Positions 9,923 to 20,052 of a DNA stretch of 64,000 nt are shown piece by piece. Within the stretch, counting starts at the first letter, position 1. Every line of letters starts with the position of its first letter. The notes beneath the pieces are model-generated. The model saw only the letters and a list, made by a program, of their open reading frames with translations. It made no database searches and was not told where the DNA came from. The position numbers and the translations under genes were made by a program. The stretch spans positions 41,401-105,400 of the forward strand of contig JAGBCQ010000017.1 of NCBI GenBank assembly GCA_017937925.1, in the 5' to 3' direction. This stretch comes from Paraprevotella sp. (GTDB taxonomy: Bacteria; Bacteroidota; Bacteroidia; Bacteroidales; Bacteroidaceae).

Positions 9923-10566
9923 GATTGTCGGTTTTTTGTGGGTGCGGGACGTGTTGCTGTAGTGTCGCTCTCAGTCGCTTTACTATCATTTTTGAATGGC
10001 GTTTCCGCATTGGCATTCGTTACTGTGTAGCGGGTCATTTGTTCGTTCGACCTGAAATTATATCCTTGCAGAAATTCATTAGGTTTTCGAATAGTCATGA
10101 ACATGTTTGAATACATTTCATGTTTGTCCATATCCCAAAAGAGCTCTTCACTTGTAAATACGGTCCCCTCTTGATTTCTGATATTTACTCTTCCTCGTAA
10201 TTCCCATAGTTTCTGATTATGGCAATAGGCAGTGTCTGATTGTACGTACCAATCAACGTGGAAAGTGGAGTCAAATTTCTCCATAAAGATGCCTTTGACA
10301 AATGTCCATAGCGGTGGGTTCGTCGTATTGTAGATGTCCCATTGCTCTGCGATGATTTTGTAGCGAATGACGCCGGAATCGGAAATCAGTGTTGAAATGC
10401 CATACGATTGTAGGAAAGGTAAAGAGTCGTTTTCGTTGATGGCTTCAGCACGTTGCTTTTCTTCGGACGAACAAGATAAAACAAACATAGCAGTTACGAA
10501 TAAAGTAGCTGCAATCTGTGTAAATTGTCTTAAAAAGGACGTATTTGTTTGTCTTGCTTCTTGCAT
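9919..10566 (-). CDS. lptC: LPS export ABC transporter periplasmic protein LptC
   Basis: Bitopic or lipid-anchored periplasmic protein that passes lipopolysaccharide from the inner-membrane LptBFG to LptA. I place the start at 10566, where ATG overlaps the upstream stop as TAATG (215 residues); an in-frame ATG at 10593 would add nine residues. The N-terminus MQEARQTNTSFLRQFTQIAA leads into a hydrophobic stretch ending in a lipobox-like LSCSS. The body matches the LptC beta-jellyroll layout (YGISTLISDSGVIRYKIIAE ... VHVDWYVQSDTAYCHNQ-like strands, FTSEELFWDMDKHEMYSN). The C-terminal tail is polar. Its place between an OMP and the CNNM gene is typical of Bacteroidales. Confidence 0.85.
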   Translation of the reverse strand: MQEARQTNTSFLRQFTQIAATLFVTAMFVLSCSSEEKQRAEAINENDSLPFLQSYGISTLISDSGVIRYKIIAEQWDIYNTTNPPLWTFVKGIFMEKFDSTFHVDWYVQSDTAYCHNQKLWELRGRVNIRNQEGTVFTSEELFWDMDKHEMYSNMFMTIRKPNEFLQGYNFRSNEQMTRYTVTNANAETPFKNDSKATESDTTATRPAPTKNRQS

Positions 10567-11873
10567 TATTGAATCTTCCACTTCATGAACCATCTCTCGT
10601 TAAACGTGATACCGATATTGAGTCTGAGATAGTTTTCTGTTATTAAAGATGAATGTTCAGGTTTTGCTTTCACCCATTGAAAAGCGACATTTACCAATGA
10701 ACGACTGGATGGGTTGTTGGATACAGGTAAACTAAAACCTGCGGACAAGCTGAACTCTTGTGGCCCATTGTAACCATTTACCTTATAATATGGTGTTGAG
10801 TAGGATGCTCCCAAACAATATCGCACGCGTCTTAAATACTTGTTGCTATATTTGTCCGGCTGGAACTCTCCGCCGACTGTTACTTTAGTCTGATTTTGAT
10901 AGTTCTCGTTTGTACTGACAAATTTATCTCCGATGATTTGTGGAACATTGCATTCTCCCCATCTTTGATGTGTCACGTCAACACCGATTTTCCATTGGTC
11001 TTTATGGCTCCATGACAAACCTCCTCCAAATGACATCGGGAGTTCAAAAGCATTTTCAATGTGGGTTTGAGTCGTGTCGCCGGAGTTGATGTAATTGTAA
11101 CAATGCGCCGGAGATTTGATTGTATGCCCGATGCCGTATGTTGCACCTAATGTCAATACATCATTCTTACCTATTTTAATAGGGTACTGCGCACCGATGT
11201 CTATCTTGTATGATGATAGATCTGCGTCAATGTCCCTACGTAGTCCGTTGCTGGAAGCCATTTCCTTTCCATTCTCATAAAATGATTGTACGATACTTTG
11301 GTCGTATTTTCCCCAGATATAACCGATGTTAGCGCCGATGGAAAGGTCTGCTACCGGATTCCATCCTAGTCCGACAAATGCTTCATGAATACCGCCGTCT
11401 CCGGAATAGGTAATACTCTGTTCTATTCGATTCCCACTATTAAAAGACGAGTTGATGTATTTTTTTTCGGAGAAGTTGTACCCAATAGATGAATATGGGA
11501 TAAATCCGAAAGTGAATCCTAAACCGGAACGTATGCGGAATCCTCCGTGTATGTAGTCTAATGCCGTATTATGTGCACTAGTACTTTGCCCGTTGCTTTT
11601 AAAACTTGTTCTTTGCAATGACATTCCTACGTCAAAGATGAATGATAAAGAATCAATGGCTGAATAAGAAGCCGGGTTCTGACTGTTCAATTGTCTACCA
11701 TCCCTAAAACCTAGAGCAACTCCTCCCATGCCTTTGTTAAAACCTTGTGAACGCTCTTTTAATAGCCCCAATCCAAATCGTGAATATGGTGAGTTTGTTC
11801 CGTTGGTTTGTGCATACAAACAAGATGTTGCTACCAATAGCAACATACATATAATGTGTTTATAATAACTCAT
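10566..11873 (-). CDS. outer membrane beta-barrel protein, uncharacterised
   Basis: 435 residues with a short signal peptide (MSYYKHIICMLLLVATSCLYAQ) followed by NSPYSRFGLGLL, an opening I associate with a Bacteroidetes outer-membrane protein family. The remainder alternates short amphipathic strands (for example FRIRSGLGFTFGFIPYSSIG) and ends in an aromatic residue-rich strand, as beta-barrels do. No enzyme motif is visible. The gene overlaps coaX by 14 bases at its start and lptC by one base at its end, so it is probably co-expressed with both. Its substrate is unknown; FadL-like transport is one possibility I cannot test here. Confidence 0.8.
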   Translation of the reverse strand: MSYYKHIICMLLLVATSCLYAQTNGTNSPYSRFGLGLLKERSQGFNKGMGGVALGFRDGRQLNSQNPASYSAIDSLSFIFDVGMSLQRTSFKSNGQSTSAHNTALDYIHGGFRIRSGLGFTFGFIPYSSIGYNFSEKKYINSSFNSGNRIEQSITYSGDGGIHEAFVGLGWNPVADLSIGANIGYIWGKYDQSIVQSFYENGKEMASSNGLRRDIDADLSSYKIDIGAQYPIKIGKNDVLTLGATYGIGHTIKSPAHCYNYINSGDTTQTHIENAFELPMSFGGGLSWSHKDQWKIGVDVTHQRWGECNVPQIIGDKFVSTNENYQNQTKVTVGGEFQPDKYSNKYLRRVRYCLGASYSTPYYKVNGYNGPQEFSLSAGFSLPVSNNPSSRSLVNVAFQWVKAKPEHSSLITENYLRLNIGITFNERWFMKWKIQ

Positions 11874-12591
11874 TGTTATATTCTAAGATTCTATTTAATC
11901 CCTTAGGGACAATGTATTTGTCTGCAAAGATGCGGTTTTTTATCTTGTTATCAAAGTTAAAAATATCGCCGCCCGTTAAAAAAACCAAAAGCGAAGGATA
12001 CTTTTCAAGAAAAGCATTGATTCTGCCCTCAATTTCAGCAACCAATCCTTTGACGACACCGGAGCGGATAGATGTTTCTGTATCATATCCTATTTCAGGC
12101 ACCTCGCCTTCAATATCTACAAGTGGTAATTTTGCAGTAAGGTCGTGAAGAGCCTTGAGGCGCATCTGTAATCCTGGCGAAATACTTCCGCCCTTATAAT
12201 GTCCGGCTTTGTTTACAAATTCATAAGTTATGCATGTGCCGGCATCAATAATAAGGATGTCATGGTTAGGAAAACGTGTATATGCTCCAACGGCAGCTGC
12301 CAACCGGTCCGTTCCCAATGTTTCGGGGGTGCGATAATCGTTGACAAGGGGGGTGGGAGTGTTTGAACTCAATCGCAATATAGGTATGTTCAACCTGTCT
12401 AATTCTTTGTTGATGTTAGGAGTAAAACCTATAACGGAACTCGCGATGCCTCTTTTGAAGGGGTACTTGTTGAAGAATACTGCTAAACCCTCCAAGTCAG
12501 TGTTGGGGACTCTAACTTCTTCTATAATGGTGTCGCCTTTGAATGCAACCAATTTGGCAGACGTATTTCCTATATCAATAATCAGATTCAC
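11860..12591 (-). CDS. coaX: type III pantothenate kinase
   Basis: Phosphorylates pantothenate in the first step of coenzyme A synthesis; the type III form is insensitive to CoA feedback. 243 residues, close to the family norm. ASKHA-fold motifs are visible: LIIDIGNTSAKLVAF at the N-terminus, GTDRLAAAVGA (about residues 93-103), IIDAGTCITYEF (about 116-127) and KGGSISPGLQMRLKAL. It is the first gene of the minus-strand cluster, with a -7 box TATCTTTGC 22 bases before its start. Confidence 0.96.
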   Translation of the reverse strand: MNLIIDIGNTSAKLVAFKGDTIIEEVRVPNTDLEGLAVFFNKYPFKRGIASSVIGFTPNINKELDRLNIPILRLSSNTPTPLVNDYRTPETLGTDRLAAAVGAYTRFPNHDILIIDAGTCITYEFVNKAGHYKGGSISPGLQMRLKALHDLTAKLPLVDIEGEVPEIGYDTETSIRSGVVKGLVAEIEGRINAFLEKYPSLLVFLTGGDIFNFDNKIKNRIFADKYIVPKGLNRILEYNNELL

Positions 12592-12612
12592 TGTCTTAAC
12601 TTATTTGACGAT

Positions 12613-12621
12613 GCAAAGATA
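12613..12621 (-). promoter_or_regulatory. -7 box of the coaX promoter
   Basis: TATCTTTGC on the minus strand, 22 bases before the coaX start. No clear TTG is present at the -33 position. Confidence 0.5.
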
Positions 12622-12767
12622 TAGGTTTTTATTCATCCTACGAACGGAATGTTTGAAAAGATTTCTTAGGTTTCCTCAGTGGGTTGGCAAGTGTGTCATG
12701 GCTTAATGTGTGTGGAGTTAGAGAAAATAAAGTACCGTACTCTTTCTTTTCTTATAAGGATAAGTGT

Positions 12768-12776
12768 TATCTTTGC
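12768..12776 (+). promoter_or_regulatory. -7 box for the DUF4105 gene
   Basis: TATCTTTGC on the plus strand, 73 bases before the start of the DUF4105 gene. The -33 region reads TTTC rather than TTTG. Confidence 0.5.
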
Positions 12777-12848
12777 GAGTATAATTGGTGTGAAATGAAA
12801 AGAATGTTCTTTTTGTGAGACGCATCAAGGTTAGAACTTTCATTAAGA

Positions 12849-14099
12849 ATGTATAGACTCGTGAAAAGTTTTTTGAAACTCAAATATAATAAGGAGAAGA
12901 AAAGGCGTAAGGTATGTCTTGTGTTCGTTTTTTTTACTCTTTGTTTTTTGAATCTGCCGATGTTGTTTGGTGCGACGCATGGCGATTCGTTAGAAGTTGG
13001 TCTGATGACTTGTGAGCCCGGTAGTGAAGTCTATTCTTTATACGGTCACACGGCCATTCGTATAAAAAACTATACTACAGGCGAGGATTGGGTGTTCAAC
13101 TATGGGACGTTTAGTTTTCGACAGCCATATTTTGTTTGGCGCTTTGTACGAGGGGAGTGTGATTATCAAATAGGTGCTATTCCATTCATGTATTTTGCTT
13201 CCGAATATCGTGAACGCGGTTCTTCGGTTTATCAGCAAACGATAAATATGATGCCGGACGAAAAAAGACGCTTATTTGCTTACCTTTTGGAAAATATGCG
13301 TCCCGAAAACAGGGAATACAGGTATAACTTTTTGTATGATAATTGTACAACCAGAGCGCGGGATGTTATAGAGAATGCGATTGAAGGCAATGTGATTTAT
13401 CGTGCGTCTGACTCCGTTCGTACCTATCGCCGGATTTTGCATGAATATACATCGGCAAATTACCCATGGACGGAGTTGGGCAATGATATTTGTTTGGGCG
13501 CCGGTGCCGATGTTGACATTGATGAGCGCCAAGAAATGTTCGCCCCCTTTTATTTGTTGCGATATGCTGACGCTGCAGTGATTAGGGACTCTGTTGGAAA
13601 TGAACGCCCTTTCGTACTCTCAAAATATGAAGTTGTCAAGAAAAATGAAGTGCCAAAGGCCTCTTCATTGCTTCCTCATCCGAGTCATTTGGTATGGCTT
13701 TTGGTCGTTGTTGTTATCACTCTGACTTTAGTAGAATATAGGAGACATCTTTGCTTTTGGTGGTTGGACGCTATCGTAATGACGCTTGCCGGTATTATAG
13801 GTGTAGTCGTGACTTTCTTATTTTTCTTCTCGGTCCACCCGACAGTGGCTACCAATTGGCAGGTATGGGTGTTCAATCCTTTACCATTGTTGGCGATGCC
13901 GTGGGTGGTGTGGTGTGCAATAAAGGGGAAAAAGACAAGGTATCATGCGTTTAATGCGCTTGTTTTAATATTTTTTATACTTTTTTCTCCTATAATACCG
14001 CAGGATTTCTGTGTTCTCGTTGTACCTTTGGCGTTAGTTTTGTGCTGTCGTTCATGTAGCTACATTGTACGATACAAAAAAGAAACAAGCAGATGTTAA
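12849..14099 (+). CDS. DUF4105 (Lnb N-terminal periplasmic domain) membrane protein
   Basis: 416 residues. A basic N-terminus and one hydrophobic segment (about residues 22-40) precede a periplasmic domain with the DUF4105 hallmarks: SLYGHTAIRIKN (about 62-73), YNFLYDNCTTRARDVIENA (about 158-176) with conserved His and Cys, and the segment VFNYGTFSF. At least four C-terminal membrane segments follow (about residues 275-405). The His and Cys in the GHT and DNC motifs suggest a papain-like peptidase arrangement, but activity is inference. The stop overlaps the next gene by seven bases, so the pair is translationally coupled to the phosphatase-like protein. Confidence 0.85.
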   Translation: MYRLVKSFLKLKYNKEKKRRKVCLVFVFFTLCFLNLPMLFGATHGDSLEVGLMTCEPGSEVYSLYGHTAIRIKNYTTGEDWVFNYGTFSFRQPYFVWRFVRGECDYQIGAIPFMYFASEYRERGSSVYQQTINMMPDEKRRLFAYLLENMRPENREYRYNFLYDNCTTRARDVIENAIEGNVIYRASDSVRTYRRILHEYTSANYPWTELGNDICLGAGADVDIDERQEMFAPFYLLRYADAAVIRDSVGNERPFVLSKYEVVKKNEVPKASSLLPHPSHLVWLLVVVVITLTLVEYRRHLCFWWLDAIVMTLAGIIGVVVTFLFFFSVHPTVATNWQVWVFNPLPLLAMPWVVWCAIKGKKTRYHAFNALVLIFFILFSPIIPQDFCVLVVPLALVLCCRSCSYIVRYKKETSRC

Positions 14100-15682
14100 G
14101 AAAGAAAAACTATCGTTTCCTTACTCCACTAATCATGGCGTTGGCTTGGGCTAATCTAGAAGCCCAGACCGTGCATCCCGTTCCACGTCTTGTGGTCAAT
14201 GTGATGATAGACCAACTGCGGGCTGATTACATGGAGGCGTTCTCAACGCTATATGGCAATGATGGTTTTAATAAAATTCTGCGTGAAGGGCGTATCTATG
14301 CTGATGCTGCCTATCCGTTTACGAATGTAGATCGGGCGTCGGCAGTAGCAAGTGTGATGACAGGCACGGTGCCCTATGACAATGGAATCGTGGGAAATCG
14401 TTGGATGGACCGTAAGACGTTGCGACCGGCTTATTGTGTCGATGATGTTTCATACGATTGTTGGGGTGGCGACACGCATTATGCCGCGACTACACTGAAT
14501 GTTTCAACTATTACGGATGAGTTGAAAGTAGCAACCGGTGGTAGGGCTTTGGTTTATAGCGTTGCCCCCGAAGCTGATGCCGCCATTTTGGGGGCAGGAC
14601 ATGCTGCCGATGCAGCTTTTTGGATAGACGATGTTACCGGACAGTGGAGTTGCACTTCTTATTATGGTGATTATCCCGGTTGGGCATTGGCGGATGAAGA
14701 AATAGACCGCTTGCCCGGTCGTATTGCCGGTATGACTTGGTCGCCCATCAGTCCTCTTGTAGGTAATTTCAACTTCTTTATCTCTCCTTACGAGAGCAAG
14801 GGATTCAAACATAAATTCTCTGACGAGCGTCGCTATCGTTCCTTTAAGTCCAGCGCATGTGTCAATGCTGAAGTGAACAATTTTGTTCGTCATTGTTTGA
14901 ATACGACCGAAGTTGGTGAGGATGTAGTGACGGACTTCCTCGCTATTACATATTATGCCGGTACGTTCAATCATCAACCGGTATCAGAAGTACCAGTGGA
15001 GTTGCAGGATACTTATGTGCGTCTTGACATCGAATTGGCTAATTTGATGAAGATGTTGGATGCGAAAGTCGGAACAGACAATTACTTGTTGGTGCTGACC
15101 TCTACGGGTTATACCGATGGAGAAATAACAGACCTGTCAAAATTCCGAATCCCAACGGGTACGTTCAGCATAACTCGCGCATCAGCTTTACTCAATATGT
15201 ACTTGATGGCGGTGTATGGCGCAGGACAGTATGTAGAGACAGAGTTTGGTTCTCAACTATTCCTCAACCAAAAACTTATTGAAGACAAGCAACTTAACTT
15301 AGGCGATGTCTTGACACGTTGCGAAGCATTCCTCATTCAAATGGCAGGCGTAAGGGATGTCTTTACGTCACAGCGTTTGGCACTTTCTTCGGGGGCTGAA
15401 GGAATCGGGCGTTTACGTAACAGTTTCAATCAAATGCGTTCAGGTGATATTTTTATCGAAGTAGCACCGGGATGGAAAGTCCTGAACGAGGAAACGTTTG
15501 AAGAGACACAGGTGCGTGCGTCTTATCTTAGTTTCCCTATATGTCTTTTGGGCAATAATGTCCGCCCCGAAACGATTAAGACACCGGTTACGGTGGATTG
15601 CATTGCTCCAACATTGGCGCGTTTCATGCGCATACGGGCTCCGAATGCTTGTTCTGCGGCTCCTTTGTCGGCTGTACGTTAA
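14093..15682 (+). CDS. alkaline-phosphatase-superfamily protein, probably catalytically dead
   Basis: 529 residues with a signal peptide (about 1-25) and the overall layout of PafA-like phosphatases: VVNVMIDQLRADYM (metal Asp at D40) near the start and VDCIAPTLARFM near the end. The catalytic positions are changed. The nucleophile position before SVMTGT reads R81 instead of Thr, and the usual GH before it reads AV. The DYxGH metal segment reads YYAGT. The TADHG motif reads LTSTGYTDG. The C-terminal DTHVP-type His is missing from ASYLSFPICLL. I therefore infer a binding or structural role. It overlaps the DUF4105 gene by seven bases. The reading frame is intact and the codon use normal, so it is not a decayed gene. 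Confidence 0.8.
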   Translation: MLRKKNYRFLTPLIMALAWANLEAQTVHPVPRLVVNVMIDQLRADYMEAFSTLYGNDGFNKILREGRIYADAAYPFTNVDRASAVASVMTGTVPYDNGIVGNRWMDRKTLRPAYCVDDVSYDCWGGDTHYAATTLNVSTITDELKVATGGRALVYSVAPEADAAILGAGHAADAAFWIDDVTGQWSCTSYYGDYPGWALADEEIDRLPGRIAGMTWSPISPLVGNFNFFISPYESKGFKHKFSDERRYRSFKSSACVNAEVNNFVRHCLNTTEVGEDVVTDFLAITYYAGTFNHQPVSEVPVELQDTYVRLDIELANLMKMLDAKVGTDNYLLVLTSTGYTDGEITDLSKFRIPTGTFSITRASALLNMYLMAVYGAGQYVETEFGSQLFLNQKLIEDKQLNLGDVLTRCEAFLIQMAGVRDVFTSQRLALSSGAEGIGRLRNSFNQMRSGDIFIEVAPGWKVLNEETFEETQVRASYLSFPICLLGNNVRPETIKTPVTVDCIAPTLARFMRIRAPNACSAAPLSAVR

Positions 15683-15727
15683 AGGAGTATATTTCTAAGT
15701 TTTCTCTTTTCTTTTACATTTTTTGTT

Positions 15728-15736
15728 TAACTTTGC
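15728..15736 (+). promoter_or_regulatory. -7 box of the secA promoter
   Basis: TAACTTTGC matches the -7 consensus and lies 53 bases before the secA start. The upstream -33 area is T-rich without an exact TTG. Confidence 0.6.
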
Positions 15737-15789
15737 ACAATCTCATTGTGTAAAAGCATTTTAACTAGGAAATAAAGTAATATTTAAAT

Positions 15790-18700
15790 ATGGATATAAA
15801 TAAATTTTTAAGCAAGCTGTTCGGCAATAAGTCCACACGCGACATGAAAGCCATTCAGCCTTTGGTGGAGAAGGTGAAGAGTGCCTATCCTGAAATACAG
15901 GCACTTGACAATGATGCCTTGCGTGCCAAGACACAGGAAATAAAGAATTATGTGCAATCTTCAGCCAACGACATCAAAGAAAAAATCAGCGAATTAAAAG
16001 CCCAAGTGGAGGAACTTCCTATTGAGGAACGTGCATCCTTGTTTGCACAAATCGATAAACTTGAGAAGGAGGTATTGGAACGTTATGAGGTGGCACTGAA
16101 CGAAGTAATGCCTAAAGTGTTCAGCATAGTCAAATCCTCTGCGGAACGTTTCGCGAATAACGAGACGGTGGTGGTGACGGCAAATGATTTCGATAGAGAA
16201 CTTGCTGCGAAATATGATTTTGTGGAGATAGATGGCGACAAGGCTGTATATTTCAATCATTGGTCGGCTGGTGGCAATGAAACCGTTTGGAACATGATTC
16301 ACTATGATGTACAGTTGTTCGGTGGTGTGGTTCTTCATCAAGGTAAGATTGCCGAAATGGCAACGGGTGAAGGAAAGACCCTTGTTGCAACGTTGCCCGT
16401 ATTCTTGAATGCCTTGACCGGTAACGGTGTTCATGTGGTGACAGTGAACGATTATTTGGCAAAACGTGACTCTGAATGGATGGGGCCGCTTTATATGTTC
16501 CATGGATTGAGTGTCGATTGTATTGACAAGCATCAACCCAATAGCGAGGCGCGTCGTAAAGCCTACTTGGCAGATATTACATTCGGAACGAATAACGAGT
16601 TTGGTTTCGACTATTTGCGTGATAATATGGCTACCAATCCTCAGGATTTGGTGCAACGCGCACACAACTATGCCATTGTCGATGAGGTGGACTCTGTGTT
16701 AATTGACGATGCTCGTACGCCATTGATTATTTCCGGTCCCGTGCCTAAGGGCGATGACCAATTGTTTGAACAATATCAGCCGTTGGTGGAGAAGTTGGTA
16801 GGTGAGCAACGTCAGTTGGCAACACGATATTTGGCTGAAGCCAAACAGATGATTGCGTCAGGAGATAAGGAACAAGTAGAAAAAGGATTCTTGCAACTGT
16901 ATCGAAGCCATAAAGCTCTTCCCAAGAACAAACCGTTGATTAAATATTTATCTGAACAAGGTATTAAGTCGGGAATGTTGAAGACGGAAGAAATCTACAT
17001 GGAGAATAACAACAAACGTATGCCGGAAGCAGTCGAACCGTTGTATTTCGTTGTAGATGAAAAATTGAATAGCGTTGATCTTACGGATAAAGGTTTTGCA
17101 TGGTTGGCAAAATATGCGTCCGATCCCGATTTGTTTGTCATGCCGGACATTACCTCAGCAATGTCGGAATTGGAGGCTGATACCTCTATAACCGACGAGG
17201 AGAGAGTCATGAAAAAAGACCAGTTGTTCTCGGAATTTGCAGTCAAGAGTGAGCGTATGCATACTTTGCAGCAGCTATTGAAAGCATACACCATGTTCAA
17301 CCGTGACGATGAGTATGTTATCATCAATGGCGAAGTGAAGATTGTCGATGAACAGACAGGTCGTATCATGGACGGTCGCCGTTGGAGCGACGGCCTGCAT
17401 CAAGCTGTTGAGGCAAAAGAGCATGTGAAGATTCAAGCAGCAACGCAAACTTTCGCCACCATTACGTTGCAAAACTATTTCCGTATGTACCATAAGTTGG
17501 CTGGTATGACAGGTACGGCGATTACAGAGGCAGGCGAGTTCTGGGATATCTATAAACTCGATGTGGTGGAAATTCCAACCAATCGTCCTATTGCTCGTAA
17601 TGATATGGACGACCGCGTGTATAAGACACAACGTGAAAAGTACAAGGCTGTCATCCTAGAGATAGAGGAATTGGTTAAGGCCGGTCGTCCGGTATTGGTC
17701 GGTACGACCTCTGTCGAAATCTCTGAGATGTTGAGCAAGATGTTGAGTATGCGTAAGATTCCTCACAACGTGTTGAATGCCAAACTTCACCAGCAGGAAG
17801 CGGACATCGTTGCAAAGGCAGGTCAAAGCAGTACTGTAACCATTGCTACCAATATGGCTGGTCGTGGTACTGACATCAAGTTGAGCGACGAAGTGAAGGC
17901 TGCCGGAGGATTGGCTATTATCGGTACGGAACGTCATGAGAGTCGTCGTGTGGACCGTCAGTTGCGCGGACGTTCCGGTCGTCAAGGTGACCCGGGTTCA
18001 TCCGTATTCTTTGTTTCGTTAGAAGATAAATTGATGCGTCTTTTCGCAAGCGAGCGTATCTCAAGAGTCATGGACCGTTTAGGTTTTGAGGACGGTGAGA
18101 TGATTCAACATAAGATGATTAGTAATGCCATAGAGCGCGCTCAGAAGAAAGTGGAGGAAAACCACTTCGGTGTGCGTAAACGTTTGTTGGAATATGATGA
18201 TGTGATGAATAAACAACGTACTGTAGTTTATGAGAAGCGTCGTCATGCCTTGATGGGTGAGCGTATCGGTATGGACATCGCCAACATGATTTGGGATCGC
18301 ACGGTTAATATCATAGAAAACAACGACTATCAAGGTTGTAAGGAAGCTTACATAGAAATAATGGCTATGGAAGTACCATTCACAGAAGAGGAGTTTGCCG
18401 ATGTAAAACGTGATGATTTGTGCGAGAAAGCCTTCCAAGCGGCAATGGACCGATTCAAACAGAAAATGGACTTATTGGCATCCGTTGCGCAACCTGTTAT
18501 CAAGCAAGTGTATGAGACACAAGGACAGATGTATGAGAATATTATGGTTCCCATCACAGACGGTCGTCGTGTGTTCCAGGTTTCTACACCATTGAAGGAA
18601 GCGTATGAAACAGAATGTCGCTCAATAGTGAAAGCTTTTGAGAAAGCCATCATGTTGCACACCATTGATGAGGCCTGGAAAGAGAACTTGCGTGAGTTGG

Positions 18701-19083
18701 ATGAGTTGAAACATTCTGTGCAGAACGCAAGCTATGAGCAGAAAGACCCGTTGTTGATTTTTAAGTTGGAGAGCGTAAAATTGTTCGACAACATGGTGAA
18801 CAAAATCAATAATCAGACGGTTAGCGTGTTGATGCGCGGACAAATACCGATGCAGAATCCGGAACAGGTACGTGAGGCTGCACCGGAAGCAGCTCGTAAG
18901 GAACGTTATGTAGAGTCACGTTCTGACTTGACCGATCCTAATCAAGAGGCAGCTGCTCATCAAGACACACGTGGTCCTCGTAAGCAACAACCGATAATAG
19001 CTGATAAATTGCCGGGACGTAATGATCCATGCCCATGTGGTAGCGGTAAGAAGTTTAAGAACTGTCACGGTCGCGGATTGTAA
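15790..19083 (+). CDS. secA: protein translocase ATPase SecA
   Basis: Motor ATPase that pushes preproteins through SecYEG. At 1097 residues it is longer than the roughly 900-residue E. coli form, as usual in Bacteroidales owing to insertions in the first ATPase domain. Walker A is [15 protein letters not shown] (about residues 193-207) and Walker B lies in [19 protein letters not shown]. Helicase-like motifs include [28 protein letters not shown] and [16 protein letters not shown]. The C-terminal zinc finger [15 protein letters not shown], which binds SecB or lipid, is intact. It has its own promoter and terminator. secG is also in this window at 58001. Confidence 0.99.
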   Translation: MDINKFLSKLFGNKSTRDMKAIQPLVEKVKSAYPEIQALDNDALRAKTQEIKNYVQSSANDIKEKISELKAQVEELPIEERASLFAQIDKLEKEVLERYEVALNEVMPKVFSIVKSSAERFANNETVVVTANDFDRELAAKYDFVEIDGDKAVYFNHWSAGGNETVWNMIHYDVQLFGGVVLHQGKIAEMATGEGKTLVATLPVFLNALTGNGVHVVTVNDYLAKRDSEWMGPLYMFHGLSVDCIDKHQPNSEARRKAYLADITFGTNNEFGFDYLRDNMATNPQDLVQRAHNYAIVDEVDSVLIDDARTPLIISGPVPKGDDQLFEQYQPLVEKLVGEQRQLATRYLAEAKQMIASGDKEQVEKGFLQLYRSHKALPKNKPLIKYLSEQGIKSGMLKTEEIYMENNNKRMPEAVEPLYFVVDEKLNSVDLTDKGFAWLAKYASDPDLFVMPDITSAMSELEADTSITDEERVMKKDQLFSEFAVKSERMHTLQQLLKAYTMFNRDDEYVIINGEVKIVDEQTGRIMDGRRWSDGLHQAVEAKEHVKIQAATQTFATITLQNYFRMYHKLAGMTGTAITEAGEFWDIYKLDVVEIPTNRPIARNDMDDRVYKTQREKYKAVILEIEELVKAGRPVLVGTTSVEISEMLSKMLSMRKIPHNVLNAKLHQQEADIVAKAGQSSTVTIATNMAGRGTDIKLSDEVKAAGGLAIIGTERHESRRVDRQLRGRSGRQGDPGSSVFFVSLEDKLMRLFASERISRVMDRLGFEDGEMIQHKMISNAIERAQKKVEENHFGVRKRLLEYDDVMNKQRTVVYEKRRHALMGERIGMDIANMIWDRTVNIIENNDYQGCKEAYIEIMAMEVPFTEEEFADVKRDDLCEKAFQAAMDRFKQKMDLLASVAQPVIKQVYETQGQMYENIMVPITDGRRVFQVSTPLKEAYETECRSIVKAFEKAIMLHTIDEAWKENLRELDELKHSVQNASYEQKDPLLIFKLESVKLFDNMVNKINNQTVSVLMRGQIPMQNPEQVREAAPEAARKERYVESRSDLTDPNQEAAAHQDTRGPRKQQPIIADKLPGRNDPCPCGSGKKFKNCHGRGL

Positions 19084-19104
19084 AATATATTTATTACATA
19101 AGGG

Positions 19105-19157
19105 AGAGTTCTTGAAGTGTGACGCATAGTAATGCGGACACTTTGAGAACTCTTTTT
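19105..19157 (+). terminator. secA terminator
   Basis: A 16-base arm (19105-19120) pairs with 19138-19153 with two mismatches. An inner GCAT/ATGC stem closes the loop, and TTTTTAT follows. Confidence 0.85.
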
Positions 19158-19471
19158 ATATTCTTACTATTGATTGATTATTAGCGAGATAGCTGTTTCG
19201 CTTTTTAAGACTGAGAACATCATTTTTTCGGACGTCCGCCATTAAAATTTCGGACGTCTGTCATTTGGATGACATCAGTCCGTTATTTTGTCAACCTCAG
19301 TAGGTTGTTATAATACCTTCAGTCCAACTCAAAGACAGTCGTATAAAATGTTCGGATTTTTCGCATTTTGAAAAGTCCCTTTTAAGATAGTGCTTTTGTT
19401 TGCAAGTCCCTTTCTATTACCTCCGGAGAGCGCTTTTTATCTTCTTGTCTTCCTTTTTCTTTGGTTTTCTC
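19158..19471. other. intergenic gap with GACGTC-motif repeats
   Basis: No convincing gene lies between the secA terminator and the next promoter. The stretch holds two direct repeats of a GACGTC-centred 15-mer (19229-19265), listed separately, and is otherwise T-rich without long hairpins. I found no tRNA-like or known RNA structure in it. Confidence 0.6.
19229..19265. repeat. two copies of a GACGTC-centred 15-mer
   Basis: CGGACGTCCGCCATT (19229-19243) and CGGACGTCTGTCATT (19251-19265) are 22 bases apart and differ at two positions. The first copy recurs exactly at 54077-54091, in another intergenic gap of this window. Confidence 0.8.
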
Positions 19472-19500
19472 TTGCTTTTAACTTTTTTTTTGTACTTTTG
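19472..19500 (+). promoter_or_regulatory. promoter of the acidic hypothetical gene
   Basis: TTG (19472-19474) and TACTTTTG (19493-19500) are 18 bases apart. The -7 box is 35 bases before the ATG at 19536. Confidence 0.6.
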
Positions 19501-19535
19501 ATTTTACTAAAACAAAAGTGGAGATTAAAACAACT

Positions 19536-19976
19536 ATGAAAGCAACATTGCAAACCATTCAACAGATAGAACGTGCATTAAAAAAAGTAGCATCTAAGTA
19601 CCCACAGGGCAGTGAGGATTTGATGTTGACAGATATTCATTTGCAAGTGAAGGCTGACTCGGGAGAGTTGCTCGCTTTCAATGATGATGACGATGAGTTG
19701 ACGCGTTGTGTCGTTGAGCAGTGGATTGAATCGCCCGAAGAAGATTTTTATGGCGAAGTAGCACCGATTCTTAAGCAGTGTATTCAAGGTATGAAAGAAA
19801 CGATGGAATCTCTTTCTATCCTCAAACCTTATTCTTTTGTTTTGGTAGATGATGAGAAAGAAACGTTGACCGATTTGTTTTTAGTGGATGATGACACCGT
19901 TATTTTGGATGGTGAGTTGTTGAAAGGGCTAGATAAGGATTTAGACGATTTTTTGAAGAATCTTCTTGCAGAGTAA
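19536..19976 (+). CDS. conserved acidic hypothetical protein
   Basis: 146 residues from the ATG at 19536. An in-frame GTG at 19518 would add six residues but lies closer to the promoter. No signal peptide or membrane segment is present, so it is cytosolic. The protein is strongly acidic (runs such as FNDDDDEL and LVDDEKETLTDLFLVDDDT) and looks compact alpha/beta. I recall very similar proteins of unknown function in other Bacteroides/Prevotella genomes, so it is a real gene, but I cannot give it a role. It has its own promoter and no operon partner in the same style. Confidence 0.8.
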   Translation: MKATLQTIQQIERALKKVASKYPQGSEDLMLTDIHLQVKADSGELLAFNDDDDELTRCVVEQWIESPEEDFYGEVAPILKQCIQGMKETMESLSILKPYSFVLVDDEKETLTDLFLVDDDTVILDGELLKGLDKDLDDFLKNLLAE

Positions 19977-20052
19977 GACGATTGTTTCTCCAACCGGACC
20001 GTTGAGGGAATACAATCTATTATACATAAAAACTAACTTAAAATTAAATCTT

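Noticed and set aside
15994-16665. 223-residue open frame opposite secA
   Set aside because: Lies wholly within the secA frame on the opposite strand and has no recognisable domain.
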